Shown piece after piece: positions 18,313 to 28,190 of a DNA stretch of 64,000 nt. A program made the translations under genes and the position numbers. A model generated the notes under the pieces. The model worked only from the letters and a program-made list of their open reading frames with translations. It did no database searches and had not been told where the DNA came from. Source of the stretch: Paenibacillus koleovorans NBRC 103111 (GTDB taxonomy: Bacteria > Bacillota > Bacilli > Paenibacillales > NBRC-103111); assembly GCF_004000845.1 (NCBI RefSeq), contig NZ_BIMA01000021.1, forward strand, positions 1-64,000, read 5' to 3'. The first letter of the stretch is position 1. The number at the start of each line of letters is the position of its first letter.

Positions 18313-18999
18313 TCAGGCAGTCGTCAATCGTTCAATTCGCTTCTCCTGGACGCCTACGATAAGCTTCTGCACATAGATGCCAGGTGTTACGATGGATTCG
18401 GGATCCAACTCGCCGACCTCCACCAAATGCTCCACTTCGGCGATAGTGACTCGGCCGGCTGCAGCCATCATCGGATTGAAATTGCGGGCCGTTTTGTTGT
18501 ACGTCAAGTTGCCCATACGGTCCGAGCGGTAGGCGCGAATGAGGCTGAAGTCGGCAAACAGGCCATGTTCGAGCACATACTCTTTTCCGTTAAACGTACG
18601 GGTCTCTCGACCGTCTGCATGAGGGGTTCCAACCCCGGCAGGTGTGTAGAATGCGGGGATCCCTGCGCCACCGGCCCGGATTCGCTCCGCCAGCGTGCCT
18701 TGAGGAACGAGCTCGGCTTCGATTTCGCCGTTCAGCACTTGTCGTTCGAATTCTTTGTTCTCCCCCACGTAAGAGGCGATGATCTTGGAAATTTGCTTGT
18801 TGCGGAGCAATAACCCGAGTCCCCAGTCATCCACCCCGCAGTTGTTGGAGATGACGGTCAGGTTACGGACTCCGCGCTCGGCCAGGGCGAGTAGCAATCC
18901 CTCCGGGATCCCGACCAATCCGAATCCTCCGACCATCAGGGTAGCGCCATCGGGAATGTCTTGCACGGCTTCCGCAAACGTAGGAATGATTTCTTTCAC
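18313..18999 (-). CDS. scoA: 3-oxoacid CoA-transferase subunit A
   Basis: The 228-residue protein has the CoA-binding signature '[19 protein letters not shown]' (about 18-36) and the family text '[16 protein letters not shown]' and '[20 protein letters not shown]'. It forms the heteromeric succinyl-CoA:3-ketoacid transferase with the next gene. The neighbouring thiolase and hydroxybutyrate dehydrogenase fix acetoacetate as the likely substrate. Confidence 0.9.
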   Translation of the reverse strand: MKEIIPTFAEAVQDIPDGATLMVGGFGLVGIPEGLLLALAERGVRNLTVISNNCGVDDWGLGLLLRNKQISKIIASYVGENKEFERQVLNGEIEAELVPQGTLAERIRAGGAGIPAFYTPAGVGTPHADGRETRTFNGKEYVLEHGLFADFSLIRAYRSDRMGNLTYNKTARNFNPMMAAAGRVTIAEVEHLVEVGELDPESIVTPGIYVQKLIVGVQEKRIERLTTA

Positions 19000-19038
19000 G
19001 AAGGGTAGCTCCTTTCCAAAGCAGTATAGGTTGGTTGG

Positions 19039-20241
19039 TCAAACGCGCTCGACAATAGCTGCAATCCCCTGGCCCCCGCCGATGCATAGAGAAGCTAGAC
19101 CATAGCGAGACTGTCTGCGCTGCATTTCATGGACCAGGGTGACCAGTACGCGTGCGCCGCTGGCTCCGATCGGATGCCCCAGGGCGATGGCGCCGCCGTT
19201 GACGTTGAAGATGCCTGGATCAAAGTCGAAATGCCGGACGAAAGCCAGCGCTTGCGCGGCAAAAGCTTCATTGACCTCAAGCAGGTCCATATTTGCCATG
19301 CCTAGTCCAGCCTTAGCCAGCGCACGCTCCGTCGCAGGTACGGGTCCGATGCCCATCATGGCCGGGTCGACCCCTGCCGATGCATGGGACTTGATGATGG
19401 CGAGCGGCTTGATTCCAAGCGCGGAGGCGCGTTGCCCAGACATTAGTACTAATGCAGCTGCGCCGTCATTTATGCCGGAGGAATTGCCCGCCGTTACAAG
19501 ACCATCCGGCTTGAACGCCGGCCGAAGCTTGGAGAGTCGCTCCACCGACGTATCCGGCCGCGGGTATTCATCCGTCTCAATGGACAGCGCATCGCCTTTC
19601 TTTTGGGGAATGTCCACAGGGATGATTTCGTCGGCGAATCTACCCGCCGCGATAGCTTCACTTGCTTTTCGCTGGCTGTCATACGCGAATTGATCCAGCT
19701 CTGCCCGGGTAAAGCCGTACTGTGCGCTTATATTTTCGGCCGTCACTCCCATGTGATAGTCGTTCATCGCACACCAGAGCCCGTCATTCACCATGGAGTC
19801 CTTGACCGTCTGGTCGTTCATTCGGTACCCCGAGCGGGCGCCGGGCAGCAAATAAGGGGCCAGGCTCATATTTTCCATGCCACCGGCAACCACAAGGTCG
19901 CGCTCTCCGCTGCGGATGGCATTATAGGCTAGAGCAACCGCTTTCAAACCAGAGCCGCATACTTCGTTAATCGTGAGCGCTGGGCACTCTACAGGCAGGC
20001 CCGCAGCCAGTGCGGCTTGACGGGCGGGATTTTGCCCAAGTCCGGCTTGGAGCACGTTTCCCATGATCACTTCGTCTACCAGTGAGGAATCGATACCGGC
20101 GCGTCGAATCGCTTCACGTATGGCAACCGCACCTAAATGAGTGGCTGCGATATCCTTGAATTGGCCGTTAAAGCTGCCTATAGGCGTCCTCACCGCGCTT
20201 GCGATCACAACGTCATCCGCTGCAACGAGATTTGTAGTCAA
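19039..20241 (-). CDS. Acetyl-CoA acetyltransferase (biosynthetic-type thiolase)
   Basis: The 400-residue enzyme has all thiolase residues: nucleophilic Cys95 in '[10 protein letters not shown]', His356 in '[14 protein letters not shown]' and Cys386 in 'CIGGGQGIA'. It cleaves acetoacetyl-CoA to two acetyl-CoA or runs in reverse. Its start overlaps the stop of the dehydrogenase gene by four bases, so the two are translationally coupled. The intact Cys contrasts with the thiolase-fold protein at 38599. Confidence 0.93.
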   Translation of the reverse strand: MTTNLVAADDVVIASAVRTPIGSFNGQFKDIAATHLGAVAIREAIRRAGIDSSLVDEVIMGNVLQAGLGQNPARQAALAAGLPVECPALTINEVCGSGLKAVALAYNAIRSGERDLVVAGGMENMSLAPYLLPGARSGYRMNDQTVKDSMVNDGLWCAMNDYHMGVTAENISAQYGFTRAELDQFAYDSQRKASEAIAAGRFADEIIPVDIPQKKGDALSIETDEYPRPDTSVERLSKLRPAFKPDGLVTAGNSSGINDGAAALVLMSGQRASALGIKPLAIIKSHASAGVDPAMMGIGPVPATERALAKAGLGMANMDLLEVNEAFAAQALAFVRHFDFDPGIFNVNGGAIALGHPIGASGARVLVTLVHEMQRRQSRYGLASLCIGGGQGIAAIVERV

Positions 20242-21122
20242 TGCTCTTGAGCCTCCTTGGCTTTTTTGTATGCAACCAGTTGGTTTATATTTTCGCTCAT
20301 GGGCGAAGTTGTCTGTGAGGTTTCATTATATTCGTAGAATCCCCGGCCGGTTTTAGTTCCCAGTTCGCCGTGTGCGACCTTATCCAGAATCGATTCCGGC
20401 GCCGTTGAGCTTCCCGAAAGCTCGGGGAACAGGTGACCGGTTACCTTGGCCCATATATCCAGTCCGCCCAGGTCGGCAATTTCGAAAGGGCCTTTGAACG
20501 CCCACCGAAGCCCAAGGCCTTCCCTCACAACCGTATCCACCTGCTCGACATCGGCTACCCCGCTTTCCACCAAATGGATCGCTTCGCGCATCAAGGCGGC
20601 CTGCAATCGATTGGCGATAAAGCCCGGAACATCTTTGTTCAACATAACCGGCACTTTCCCGCAAACCCGCAGGACGGAAGCGACCTGATCCAGCACATGG
20701 GGTGAGGTGGACGGCGATCCGACTAGTTCAACAAGCGGTATCACTTCAGGTGGATTAAAAAAGTGAGTAATGATCATACGGTCGGAGAAGCTCAAATTTG
20801 CCGACAGTTCATGGAGCGTGAAGGAGGAGGTGTTGGAGGCGACGATGGCTTGCGTTTGAATGAGCGCTTCCAGCTCCCGGAATAAGGTCCGTTTCAGCTC
20901 CAGCTGTTCGGGAACGGCTTCTATAATGAGCTCGGCTGCAGCCACGGCTTGCCCTAGCGTAAAGCTGACTTCCAGAAGCGGGTAACCGGTTTGGAGCGAA
21001 TTCGCGGCTTCTGTCGTCCGGATGGCAGGGTCATAGAGATTCACTTCCATGCCATGAGACGCTAGTAGACGGGCAATCCCAAGACCCATCGTGCCGGCAC
21101 CCAGCACCGTAATGTTTTTCAT
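20238..21122 (-). CDS. hbd: 3-hydroxybutyryl-CoA dehydrogenase
   Basis: The 294-residue enzyme has the NAD-binding GAGTMGLG motif at 8-15 and the catalytic region '[15 protein letters not shown]', then the C-terminal helical domain ('[16 protein letters not shown]'). It interconverts 3-hydroxyacyl-CoA and 3-oxoacyl-CoA. It is the first gene of the minus-strand operon and is divergent from the LysR regulator. An AAGGAGG site lies just upstream. Confidence 0.9.
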   Translation of the reverse strand: MKNITVLGAGTMGLGIARLLASHGMEVNLYDPAIRTTEAANSLQTGYPLLEVSFTLGQAVAAAELIIEAVPEQLELKRTLFRELEALIQTQAIVASNTSSFTLHELSANLSFSDRMIITHFFNPPEVIPLVELVGSPSTSPHVLDQVASVLRVCGKVPVMLNKDVPGFIANRLQAALMREAIHLVESGVADVEQVDTVVREGLGLRWAFKGPFEIADLGGLDIWAKVTGHLFPELSGSSTAPESILDKVAHGELGTKTGRGFYEYNETSQTTSPMSENINQLVAYKKAKEAQEH

Positions 21123-21239
21123 CCTCTTATGCCTCCTTCTTGATCTATAATTTCATTGTACAGTCGAACTTTTTATGAGTAAAATACATATATGGCATAT
21201 CATTTATTCGATTTATCTATATTATAGGCGGTGTGAAAA
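21123..21239. promoter_or_regulatory. Divergent promoter region between hbd and the LysR gene
   Basis: This AT-rich 117 bp region must hold both promoters. A TACAAT box for the minus-strand operon lies about 45 bp from hbd. ATATGGCATAT at 21190-21200 is a near-palindrome with A/T arms typical of LysR binding sites. Exact assignments are tentative. Confidence 0.45.
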
Positions 21240-22142
21240 GTGGATTTACGCCAATTAAACTACTTCCTGGAGGTGGCGCAGCATGCCAGCTTCTCCAAGG
21301 CTAGCCAGTCCATTCATCTCTCCCAACCTACGTTAAGCAAAATGGTGCGAAACTTGGAGGAGGAGCTGGGGGTGGTGCTGTTTAACCGTTCCACGCGAAA
21401 AGTAGAGCTCACAGAAGCCGGCAAAGTCGTTCAGGCCCATGCGCAAACCGTCGTTAGCGCCAGTCAGCAGTTGCTCGCCGCCGTCATGGATCTTACGGAA
21501 ATGAAGAAGGGGCAGTTCACGTTGGGGCTTCCGCCGGTGATCGGGGCCAGCTTTTTTCCGAAGGTAATCGCGGAGTTTCATCAGCAATACCCGGACATTG
21601 ACATCCGACTGGTCGAGGAGGGGGGTAAACGGATCGAGCAGCTGCTTCATGAAGGTGCGATTGATCTAGGCGTAGTCGTCTTGCCGGTGGATGAAACCCG
21701 GTTCGAGGTCGTCCCCATTCTGGAACGGGTGCTGAAGCTGGTGGTGCCGCCCGACCATCGCTTGGCTAAACGAAGAAAGGTGAAGCTGAATGAGCTGCAG
21801 CAGGAGTCGTTTATTTTGTTCCGTCAGGAATTCAACCTGCATGACCGCGTGAAGGAGGCCTGCATCCTGGCCGGGTTCAAGCCGAGAGTGGCATTCGAGA
21901 GCGCGCAGTGGGACTTTATCAGTGAGCTGGTGTGTGCAGGCCAAGGGATTTCCTTGCTGCCCGAGACGATTTGCGCCAAGCTCGACCCCGCCAAGGTGCG
22001 CGTGATTCATCAGATCGATCCGGGTGTTCACTGGGACATGGCCATCATTTGGAAAAAGGGGCGCTACATCTCCCACGCGGCCAAAGGGTGGGTGGAGTTC
22101 GCTCAGCAGGTGTTTGCCGGCGGTACGGGGAAGGAGACTTAG
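21240..22142 (+). CDS. LysR family transcriptional regulator
   Basis: The 300-residue protein has the classical N-terminal winged helix ('MDLRQLNYFLEVAQHASFSK', 'LSQPTLSKMVRNLEEELG') and a periplasmic-binding-like effector domain (about 90-295). A GTG start follows AGGCGGTG. Its divergent position next to the ketone-body operon makes it the likely regulator of that operon, with an acyl-CoA or short-chain acid as possible effector (inference). Confidence 0.9.
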   Translation: MDLRQLNYFLEVAQHASFSKASQSIHLSQPTLSKMVRNLEEELGVVLFNRSTRKVELTEAGKVVQAHAQTVVSASQQLLAAVMDLTEMKKGQFTLGLPPVIGASFFPKVIAEFHQQYPDIDIRLVEEGGKRIEQLLHEGAIDLGVVVLPVDETRFEVVPILERVLKLVVPPDHRLAKRRKVKLNELQQESFILFRQEFNLHDRVKEACILAGFKPRVAFESAQWDFISELVCAGQGISLLPETICAKLDPAKVRVIHQIDPGVHWDMAIIWKKGRYISHAAKGWVEFAQQVFAGGTGKET

Positions 22143-22192
22143 GTGGTAGTCGAAGGTAGGCTAATATTTATTTCGGAGAGGTCGTGAATCCT

Positions 22193-22948
22193 ATGTGTTT
22201 GATCTTATTTGCTTACAGGGTGCATCCTGTTTATCAACTTGTTATGGTCGCGAACCGCGATGAATTCTATGCCCGTCCGACGGCGCCGATTCATTATTGG
22301 AGCGATCACCCACATGTACTGGCCGGGAGGGATCTGCTTCGGAGCGGGACATGGATGGGTGTGACGACTACCGGCCGATTCGCCGCTCTGACGAATTATC
22401 GCGACCCTGCCGAGAAAGCCGACGGCAAGCTTTCTCGCGGAGAATTAGTCTCTGCTTATTTATCCTGCGAAGAATCGCCTCTGATTTATGCGGAACGTGC
22501 TGCACTTAAACGGACGGAGTACCCTGGGTATAACCTTCTGATCGGCGATCCGAACGAGCTGTATTACTATTCGAACGTGGGCAACGAGATTCGGAAGCTC
22601 CAACCCGGCGTTTACGGCGTGAGCAATCATCTGCTGGATACCGATTGGCCGAAAGTGACGAAGGGGAAGCAAGCTTTGGAGGCTCAGCTGGCGGATGTTC
22701 GGGCCGATCGGGCCGATCCGCTCTTCGAGCTGCTGGAGGACGCGGATCCTGCGCCGGACGAGGCGCTGCCCGCAACCGGAGTCCCGCTGGAGTGGGAGCG
22801 ACTGCTCTCTTCCATTTTCATTGAGAGTGACCGTTACGGGACGAGAAGCTCTACAGTTTTGCTCATGACTGCGAATCGGATCCACTATGTGGAGCGAACA
22901 CGCACAGGGGAACTCGCCGAGGATCGTGGGTATTCGATAGTTTTCTAG
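22193..22948 (+). CDS. NRDE (TANGO2-like) family protein
   Basis: The 251-residue protein has the family signature 'VMVANRDEFYARPTAP' (about 18-33) and 'GTWMGVTTTGRFAALTNYRDP'. ATG at 22193 is chosen because GGAGAGG lies 11 bases upstream and because it puts Cys at position 2, as in other family members; the GTG at 22184 is too close to that site. The fold resembles N-terminal nucleophile hydrolases and links to haem or acyl-CoA handling have been proposed. Function here is unknown. Confidence 0.82.
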   Translation: MCLILFAYRVHPVYQLVMVANRDEFYARPTAPIHYWSDHPHVLAGRDLLRSGTWMGVTTTGRFAALTNYRDPAEKADGKLSRGELVSAYLSCEESPLIYAERAALKRTEYPGYNLLIGDPNELYYYSNVGNEIRKLQPGVYGVSNHLLDTDWPKVTKGKQALEAQLADVRADRADPLFELLEDADPAPDEALPATGVPLEWERLLSSIFIESDRYGTRSSTVLLMTANRIHYVERTRTGELAEDRGYSIVF

Positions 22949-23130
22949 CAGCGCAAAGCCGGAAACGCTTAGTATAGCGGGTTAGAGCAAGGGGACGAAA
23001 AAAATAACGATATGGCGTAACGCTATATCGCGGAAAACCGGAGGTCGGACGAAAATAAGGGGTTGGCGAATCGTTATTTGTAGGAAAAAGTTCTTTAGCC
23101 GCAATGAAAAACGTTTGTCAGGAGGAACGC
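22949..23130. repeat. Intergenic degenerate repeat
   Basis: Two diverged blocks begin GGACGAAAA and contain AATAACGATATGGCG or the inverse CGTTATTTG. This resembles the dispersed non-coding repeat style at 15.4 and 16.4 kb. Any promoter for the sulfatase must also be here, but none is clear. Confidence 0.4.
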
Positions 23131-24633
23131 ATGAAGACCATCTTTCTATTAATGGATTCGCTTAACCGGCATTATCTGAACGCATATCAATCTAGTTGGG
23201 TACAAACGCCGAATATCGATCGATTAGCGGCCCGCGGTGCCGTGTTCGAGAACCATTACGCGGGTTCCTTGCCTTGTATGCCGGCACGGCGAGAAATGAT
23301 GACCGGGAGGCTGAACTTTTTGGAATCCCGTTGGAGCCCTCTGCAGCCGTACGACGAAACGTATCCTCAGCTGCTGCGAGATCAAGCCAGCACTTACACG
23401 CATATGATTACGGATTATTACCATTATTTTGAAGCGGGCGGCGCGGGGTACCACACTCCCTTCAATACATGGGAATTTATGCGCGGTCAAGAAGGGGATG
23501 CTTGGCATCCTCGTGTGCAAGACCCTGAAGTTCCGGTGTATCGCGGCAAAAATCGCCGCCAGGATTGGGTGAACCGGACACAGATGGATCTGGAGCGGGA
23601 TGAGGATTATCCTACGCCGCAATGCTTCAGGCGCGGGATCGATTTTCTGGAGCACAATCACGATCAGGAAAATTGGTTGCTGCACCTGGAAGTGTTCGAC
23701 CCCCACGAACCGTTTCTTTGCCCGCAAAAATATCGGGATTTATATAGCGATTCATGGAAGGGAGCCTACCATTTCGACTGGCCCCCGTATGCTCCGGTAG
23801 ATTCGAATTACGAAGATCAGGATGCTATAGAGCATATCCGCAAATGTTATGCAGGTACTTTGACGATGGCGGATGTCTGGCTGGGGAAACTTCTGGATAT
23901 AATGGATCAACTCGATCTATGGAAGGATACCACAGTCATTTTAACAACGGATCATGGCCATTTATTAGGGGAACACGGGTATTGGGCCAAAAATTATATG
24001 TTCGATTATCAACGGTTGGTGCATATACCCCTGATCGTATATAAACCTGAGGCGCCGATGAACGGCCGACGGGTCAGCGCGCTCACCACGACGATCGATC
24101 TTATGCCGACACTGTTGGACCTTCATGGAGCCCACCCTTCTGATTCCGTTCAAGGAAAATCGATTGTTCATCTGCTAGAGAGAGACGAGCCGCATCATGA
24201 TGCCGTGCTCTATGGCTATTTCGGGAAGGACGTCAATATGACGGATGGCCGATACACGTACTGCAGACAGCCGCTCCCGGGTGCGCCGGCCTACCATCAT
24301 ACTGCTGCTCCCGTTGTCGGGCAGAAGAAGCTGGAGCTGTATGAGCATGCCGATTTCGGGCGTTACCTGCCGTACACTCCAATGCGGGTATATCGGGTTC
24401 CCGAGCCATCTCGTAATCATCATAACGCACCCGACCACCATTTGCTGTACGACATTGCCCATGACCCGGAACAAAGCAGTCCGATCCGAGACACGGCCCT
24501 AGAAGAGCAATTCGCCTCTAAATTGCTTGATCTTCTGCGGCGCTATCAGGCTCCTGACTGGCAATATGCCCGGATCGGATTCCATGAGGAACTGCTATCA
24601 GATGTACAAAACGATAAACGGACTGAGCTTTGA
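23131..24633 (+). CDS. Sulfatase
   Basis: The 500-residue type I sulfatase carries the formylglycine signature CMPAR (Cys49, Pro51, Arg53) followed by MMTGR, and the metal-binding 'TTDHGHLLGEHG' segment. Cys49 must be oxidised to formylglycine by a separate maturase, which is not encoded in the window. No signal peptide is visible, so it likely acts in the cytoplasm on an imported sulfated sugar. ATG at 23131 follows GGAGGA; an upstream in-frame ATG at 23104 lacks a site. Confidence 0.88.
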   Translation: MKTIFLLMDSLNRHYLNAYQSSWVQTPNIDRLAARGAVFENHYAGSLPCMPARREMMTGRLNFLESRWSPLQPYDETYPQLLRDQASTYTHMITDYYHYFEAGGAGYHTPFNTWEFMRGQEGDAWHPRVQDPEVPVYRGKNRRQDWVNRTQMDLERDEDYPTPQCFRRGIDFLEHNHDQENWLLHLEVFDPHEPFLCPQKYRDLYSDSWKGAYHFDWPPYAPVDSNYEDQDAIEHIRKCYAGTLTMADVWLGKLLDIMDQLDLWKDTTVILTTDHGHLLGEHGYWAKNYMFDYQRLVHIPLIVYKPEAPMNGRRVSALTTTIDLMPTLLDLHGAHPSDSVQGKSIVHLLERDEPHHDAVLYGYFGKDVNMTDGRYTYCRQPLPGAPAYHHTAAPVVGQKKLELYEHADFGRYLPYTPMRVYRVPEPSRNHHNAPDHHLLYDIAHDPEQSSPIRDTALEEQFASKLLDLLRRYQAPDWQYARIGFHEELLSDVQNDKRTEL

Positions 24634-24761
24634 GCGGAATTGGGAAGTTGGCAGCCGGCACACGAATATGTGTTACTATAAAAATAGTTGTTTCTTTGTT
24701 CAAATTCAGAAGGGCAGGCTTTGGTTGCGTTGGAAACTGAAAATGGGAGGGCGTTATTGAA

Positions 24762-25322
24762 ATGGGTAAACTGATCTACCCTATTAACGTATCTTTGGAC
24801 GGTTACATGGAGGACGAAGGCGGCAATCTCGATTGGTCGATCTCCGATGACGAGACGTATGCGTTCTGGACTGACTTCCAGCGGACGATTGGCACCTACT
24901 TGTACGGGCGCGGAATGTACGAGTCGATGGTGTACTGGGAGACGGCGAACGCAAGCGGCGACCAATCGGAGGTAGGGCGGGAATTCGCTCAGATCTGGCG
25001 AGCGGCTGAGAAGATCGTGTATTCCCGGACGCTTCAAGCGGTGTCAAGCGCCAAGACCAGGCTCGAGCGCGAATTCGACCCTGATGCGATCCGGCGGCTG
25101 AAGGAGTCCTCAGGAGCCGACATTACGATTGGCGGCCCCGAGCTTGCTGGGCAGGCGATGAGCGCGGGATTGATCGACGAGTGTCATCTGCTTCTTAATC
25201 CGATCGCCTTGGGCGGAGGTAAGCGAGCTTTGCCGGACAATCTTCGCATGCGGCTCGAGCTTCTCGGTGAGCACCGCTTCCGTAGCGGCGTTGTTCATCT
25301 TCACTACCGCGTGATCGCCTGA
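24762..25322 (+). CDS. RibD C-terminal/dihydrofolate reductase-like protein
   Basis: The 186-residue protein shows the 'NVSLDGYMEDEGGNLDWSI' N-terminus and the 'DITIGGPELAGQAMSAGLID' region of the RibD_C family of NADPH-dependent reductases, which often have unknown substrates. GGGAGG lies upstream of the ATG. It stands between the sulfatase and the GC-rich toroid gene and has no clear functional link to them. Confidence 0.8.
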   Translation: MGKLIYPINVSLDGYMEDEGGNLDWSISDDETYAFWTDFQRTIGTYLYGRGMYESMVYWETANASGDQSEVGREFAQIWRAAEKIVYSRTLQAVSSAKTRLEREFDPDAIRRLKESSGADITIGGPELAGQAMSAGLIDECHLLLNPIALGGGKRALPDNLRMRLELLGEHRFRSGVVHLHYRVIA

Positions 25323-25348
25323 CCGCGCACGCTTTAGGAGGACAACCA

Positions 25349-27067
25349 GTGAGAACGACGTACGATTTTATGTTGGAGCGGTTCATCTTGTCGGTGGACA
25401 AGGAGTTGGCCAAATTCGATCCGGCTTCGGGGCGGCTGCTGGAGACGGACGGCGGGTGGGCGGTGACGCACCAGGACATCATGCTGTCGATGGCGCTGCT
25501 GTACCTGACGCCGCACCCGGCGAACCGGTATTGCGGCGACGCCGCGTTCCTGGAGCAGATCGGCCGGGTCGGGGATGCGTACCGGGCGTTTCAGTACGAG
25601 GACGGCAAAGTGGAGTTCGTCAAAATCGACGGCTCCCGCTGGGGCCCGATCTATATGCCATGGTCGATGTACCATTGGCTGGAAACCTGCTTGAGGCTCG
25701 AATCGCATATGGACAGCGAGCGGCTTGCCTCCTGGCGGGAAGGCTTGCTGCTCGGCTTCGAAGGCATGTACCTGGAGCAACGGGGGCTGCTGGAGCAGTT
25801 GAGGCGGGATCCGGCGGCGGCCTCCGGCCATGCGATCCATAACATCCCGACGTGGAACGCGATGGCGCTTCACCGGGCCGCCGGCATGTTCGGCAAGCCG
25901 GAATGGAAGGCGGACGCCGACGCGATGATGCGTGCGGTTGTCGAATATCAGCATCCGGACGGCTATTGGCCGGAGCACGGAGGCCCGACGCCGTTGTACA
26001 ACCTGGTCTACGTTCATGCGCTCGGCTTGTACCGGCTGCACGGCGGGGAAGTCGACACGCTGCCGGCGCTGCGCAGGGCGTTTGCCTTCACCCGATTGTT
26101 TATGTACCCGGATTCGACGCTAGTGGAGACGATAGACGGTCGCTGCAAATACGATCATGCGCCGTTTCTGGTCGGCCTGCCGGGCATCCTGCAGGCGGAA
26201 GGCGGTCGCGCCTGGATCGCCGATCTCGTGAAGAGCGCTGACGCGGATGCCGCGTTGATGTACCGCCCGCACTTCGCCGAGCTGCTGCGGTATTGGCCGG
26301 AAGCGCTTACGGAAGAAGTAGCGGATGCCGAAGGGATGCAGCCTTCCGCCGACCTGCAGAGCCGAACGGTGCTTGCGAACGCCTGGGTCGTGCGCGAACA
26401 CGGTTGGTACTTCTGCCTGAGCGGCTTCACCCGTGAAGCGGTGGAATCGCGCTGGGGGATGGACAGGCAAAGCTTCATCGGCATTTGGCACGAGCAAGCG
26501 GGGCTTATCGTTGGCGGCGGCAATTCGAAGAACCAGCCGGAATGGAGTACATTTGATGTCACTGGCGCTGGTGGCTTCCGGCAGTATGTGCCGGATGCCG
26601 GCGAAGCGTTGGCCGGCGTTCCCGCCGTGCGGCTCCGGTACGGAACCCGGCACGTGACGATCGCGCTGCTGGAGGTGACGGCGAGCCGGGTCGAGCTGGA
26701 GGTCACCGCCTCGCTGGAAGCGGACGACAGCGGCGTCCTGCGGCTTCCGCTGCAACACCGCGCGGACGGGCAGCTTGCGGCAAGCTTTGCGAGTGCGGAG
26801 GCGGACGGCAATCAAACGGCGCATGGCGGCAGCGGCGAGCTGCATGCGGAAGCGGGCGAGGGGCGGCAGCGGATTTCGGGTCAGGGCTGGACCGCCTGGG
26901 CGGAAGGGCCGCTGCGGCTCGACTGGCCATCCTTCCCATTCAATCCGTACGCGATGGACGGCAGCTCCGATCTGGAGCATGCGATTGCGGTGCTGGCTAT
27001 CCCGCTTGAATCGTTACAGCCTAAACGCATAGTGGTTTCGTTAGAACCGTTCCCATATGGGACATGA
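25349..27067 (+). CDS. Putative alpha/alpha-toroid polysaccharide-active protein
   Basis: This 572-residue protein has an N-terminal helical toroid (about 1-310; 'MPWSMYHWLETCLRLES', 'IPTWNAMALHRAAGMFG', 'HPDGYWPEHGGPTPLYNL') and a beta-rich C-terminal half. That layout is known from polysaccharide lyases and heparinase-like enzymes. I cannot name the family. No signal peptide is visible. The gene is much more GC-rich at third codon positions than its neighbours. It uses GTG behind TAGGAGG. A terminator follows. Confidence 0.6.
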   Translation: MRTTYDFMLERFILSVDKELAKFDPASGRLLETDGGWAVTHQDIMLSMALLYLTPHPANRYCGDAAFLEQIGRVGDAYRAFQYEDGKVEFVKIDGSRWGPIYMPWSMYHWLETCLRLESHMDSERLASWREGLLLGFEGMYLEQRGLLEQLRRDPAAASGHAIHNIPTWNAMALHRAAGMFGKPEWKADADAMMRAVVEYQHPDGYWPEHGGPTPLYNLVYVHALGLYRLHGGEVDTLPALRRAFAFTRLFMYPDSTLVETIDGRCKYDHAPFLVGLPGILQAEGGRAWIADLVKSADADAALMYRPHFAELLRYWPEALTEEVADAEGMQPSADLQSRTVLANAWVVREHGWYFCLSGFTREAVESRWGMDRQSFIGIWHEQAGLIVGGGNSKNQPEWSTFDVTGAGGFRQYVPDAGEALAGVPAVRLRYGTRHVTIALLEVTASRVELEVTASLEADDSGVLRLPLQHRADGQLAASFASAEADGNQTAHGGSGELHAEAGEGRQRISGQGWTAWAEGPLRLDWPSFPFNPYAMDGSSDLEHAIAVLAIPLESLQPKRIVVSLEPFPYGT

Positions 27068-27088
27068 TAGCTCAATAGTCAAACAGGA

Positions 27089-27124
27089 CGAGGCTGCCGA
27101 ACAATTCGGCAGCCTCGCTGTGTT
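27089..27124. terminator. Bidirectional terminator between convergent genes
   Basis: CGAGGCTGCCGAA and TTCGGCAGCCTCG form a perfect 13 bp stem around CAA. A-rich DNA lies on the left and T-containing DNA on the right, so it can serve both the toroid gene and the convergent AraC gene. Confidence 0.8.
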
Positions 27125-27144
27125 AATCGAGTTGATTCAGGGAC

Positions 27145-28026
27145 CTAATTCGCAAGGCTCTTTGATTTGCGATAGTCGCTAGGCGACATCCCTTTATATT
27201 GTTTAAATACCCTGGAGAAGCTCCGAAAAGAATCGAAGCCGACCTCAGCGGAAATGTCAGTAATGGCCATGTTTGTTGAGATGAGTAAGCTTAAGGCATT
27301 GGTAATTCTCAATAGATGCAAATAATCAAGGAAGGTGTGCCCGCAAAGCTTTTTAAACGCACGGCCGACATGCGTGGGGCTGTAATTGAATCGACTGGCC
27401 AAGCTTTCTAAGGTGAGCTTTTCCGTGTAATGAAGATGAATGTAAAGAATGATGTCCCACATCTTTTTGCTGGATACCGCAGAAACGGGGGGAGATTCAT
27501 GTAGCTTGCTTAATCGTTGAATGCGGCAAAATAACAAAAGCACCTCCATTAATTTGGAGCGAATGAAACTGAATTTCCCGAATTCAGCGCTATTGTACTC
27601 GGTTAGCATATCCGCGAAGATTTGTGTTACATGCGCCATTTGTTCTCGGTTGAACTCCACGTACGAGGGGGATTCGCTTCCCGATCGCAGCAATTGACCA
27701 ACCAATTCATAGTCGAACGGCGATCCATACAGCATGCTGATATCGAACATGCAGCAATATAAACGAATGGGCTTTCCCGGATCGCATGCAATGCTATGAA
27801 TGTGATGAGGCAGCAGGAAAGAGGCGGTTCCCGGTTTCATAACATGCTTCTCTTCGTTGATGATTTCGATACCGCTGCCTTCAAGCACAAAGGATAATTC
27901 AACGACATCGTGATGATGAAGCGGACAATACGGTTCGATTGTATTCAATCGGATAAGGAACGGCAGCTGCCCCCTCCTTACGTTGGCATTGGCCAGTACA
28001 TCCTGGTAGTCCGGAATCGTTGTCAT
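27145..28026 (-). CDS. AraC family regulator with cupin sensor
   Basis: The 293-residue protein has an N-terminal cupin sugar-sensing domain ('PLHHHDVVELSFVLEGSG', about 35-55) and a C-terminal double helix-turn-helix ('LTLESLASRFNYSPTHVGRA', 'GFDSFRSFSRVFKQYKGMSP'). An ATG at 28026 has AAAGGG about eight bases upstream; a GTG three codons earlier is also in frame. It is divergent from the ceramidase-like operon and is the likely regulator of it. Confidence 0.87.
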   Translation of the reverse strand: MTTIPDYQDVLANANVRRGQLPFLIRLNTIEPYCPLHHHDVVELSFVLEGSGIEIINEEKHVMKPGTASFLLPHHIHSIACDPGKPIRLYCCMFDISMLYGSPFDYELVGQLLRSGSESPSYVEFNREQMAHVTQIFADMLTEYNSAEFGKFSFIRSKLMEVLLLFCRIQRLSKLHESPPVSAVSSKKMWDIILYIHLHYTEKLTLESLASRFNYSPTHVGRAFKKLCGHTFLDYLHLLRITNALSLLISTNMAITDISAEVGFDSFRSFSRVFKQYKGMSPSDYRKSKSLAN

Positions 28027-28035
28027 CCTGAACAC

Positions 28036-28190
28036 CCTTTCACGGTCCGAATAGCAAAATATGACCTAGTTCGGTTGCAAAACGACCTGTGCAGGCTATC
28101 GCTCCCTATTATTATAGAAGAGAATATCCTATATGGGAATAGGTTTTATATTTGGGATTTAGAAAGGATAGAAGAAAAGAGGATGAGCGA
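28036..28190. promoter_or_regulatory. Divergent control region
   Basis: This region lies between the AraC gene and the ceramidase-like operon. TCCTATATGGGA (28127-28138) is a near-perfect palindrome within AT-rich DNA and is a candidate operator. It partly resembles the TTCTATATATGGAA dyad at 34955-34968. A confident -35/-10 pair was not found. Confidence 0.4.

Noticed and set aside
22965-22980. Possible cre site (GGAAACGCTT) before the sulfatase
   Set aside because: The outer TG and CA positions of the consensus are missing and there is no clear promoter beside it.
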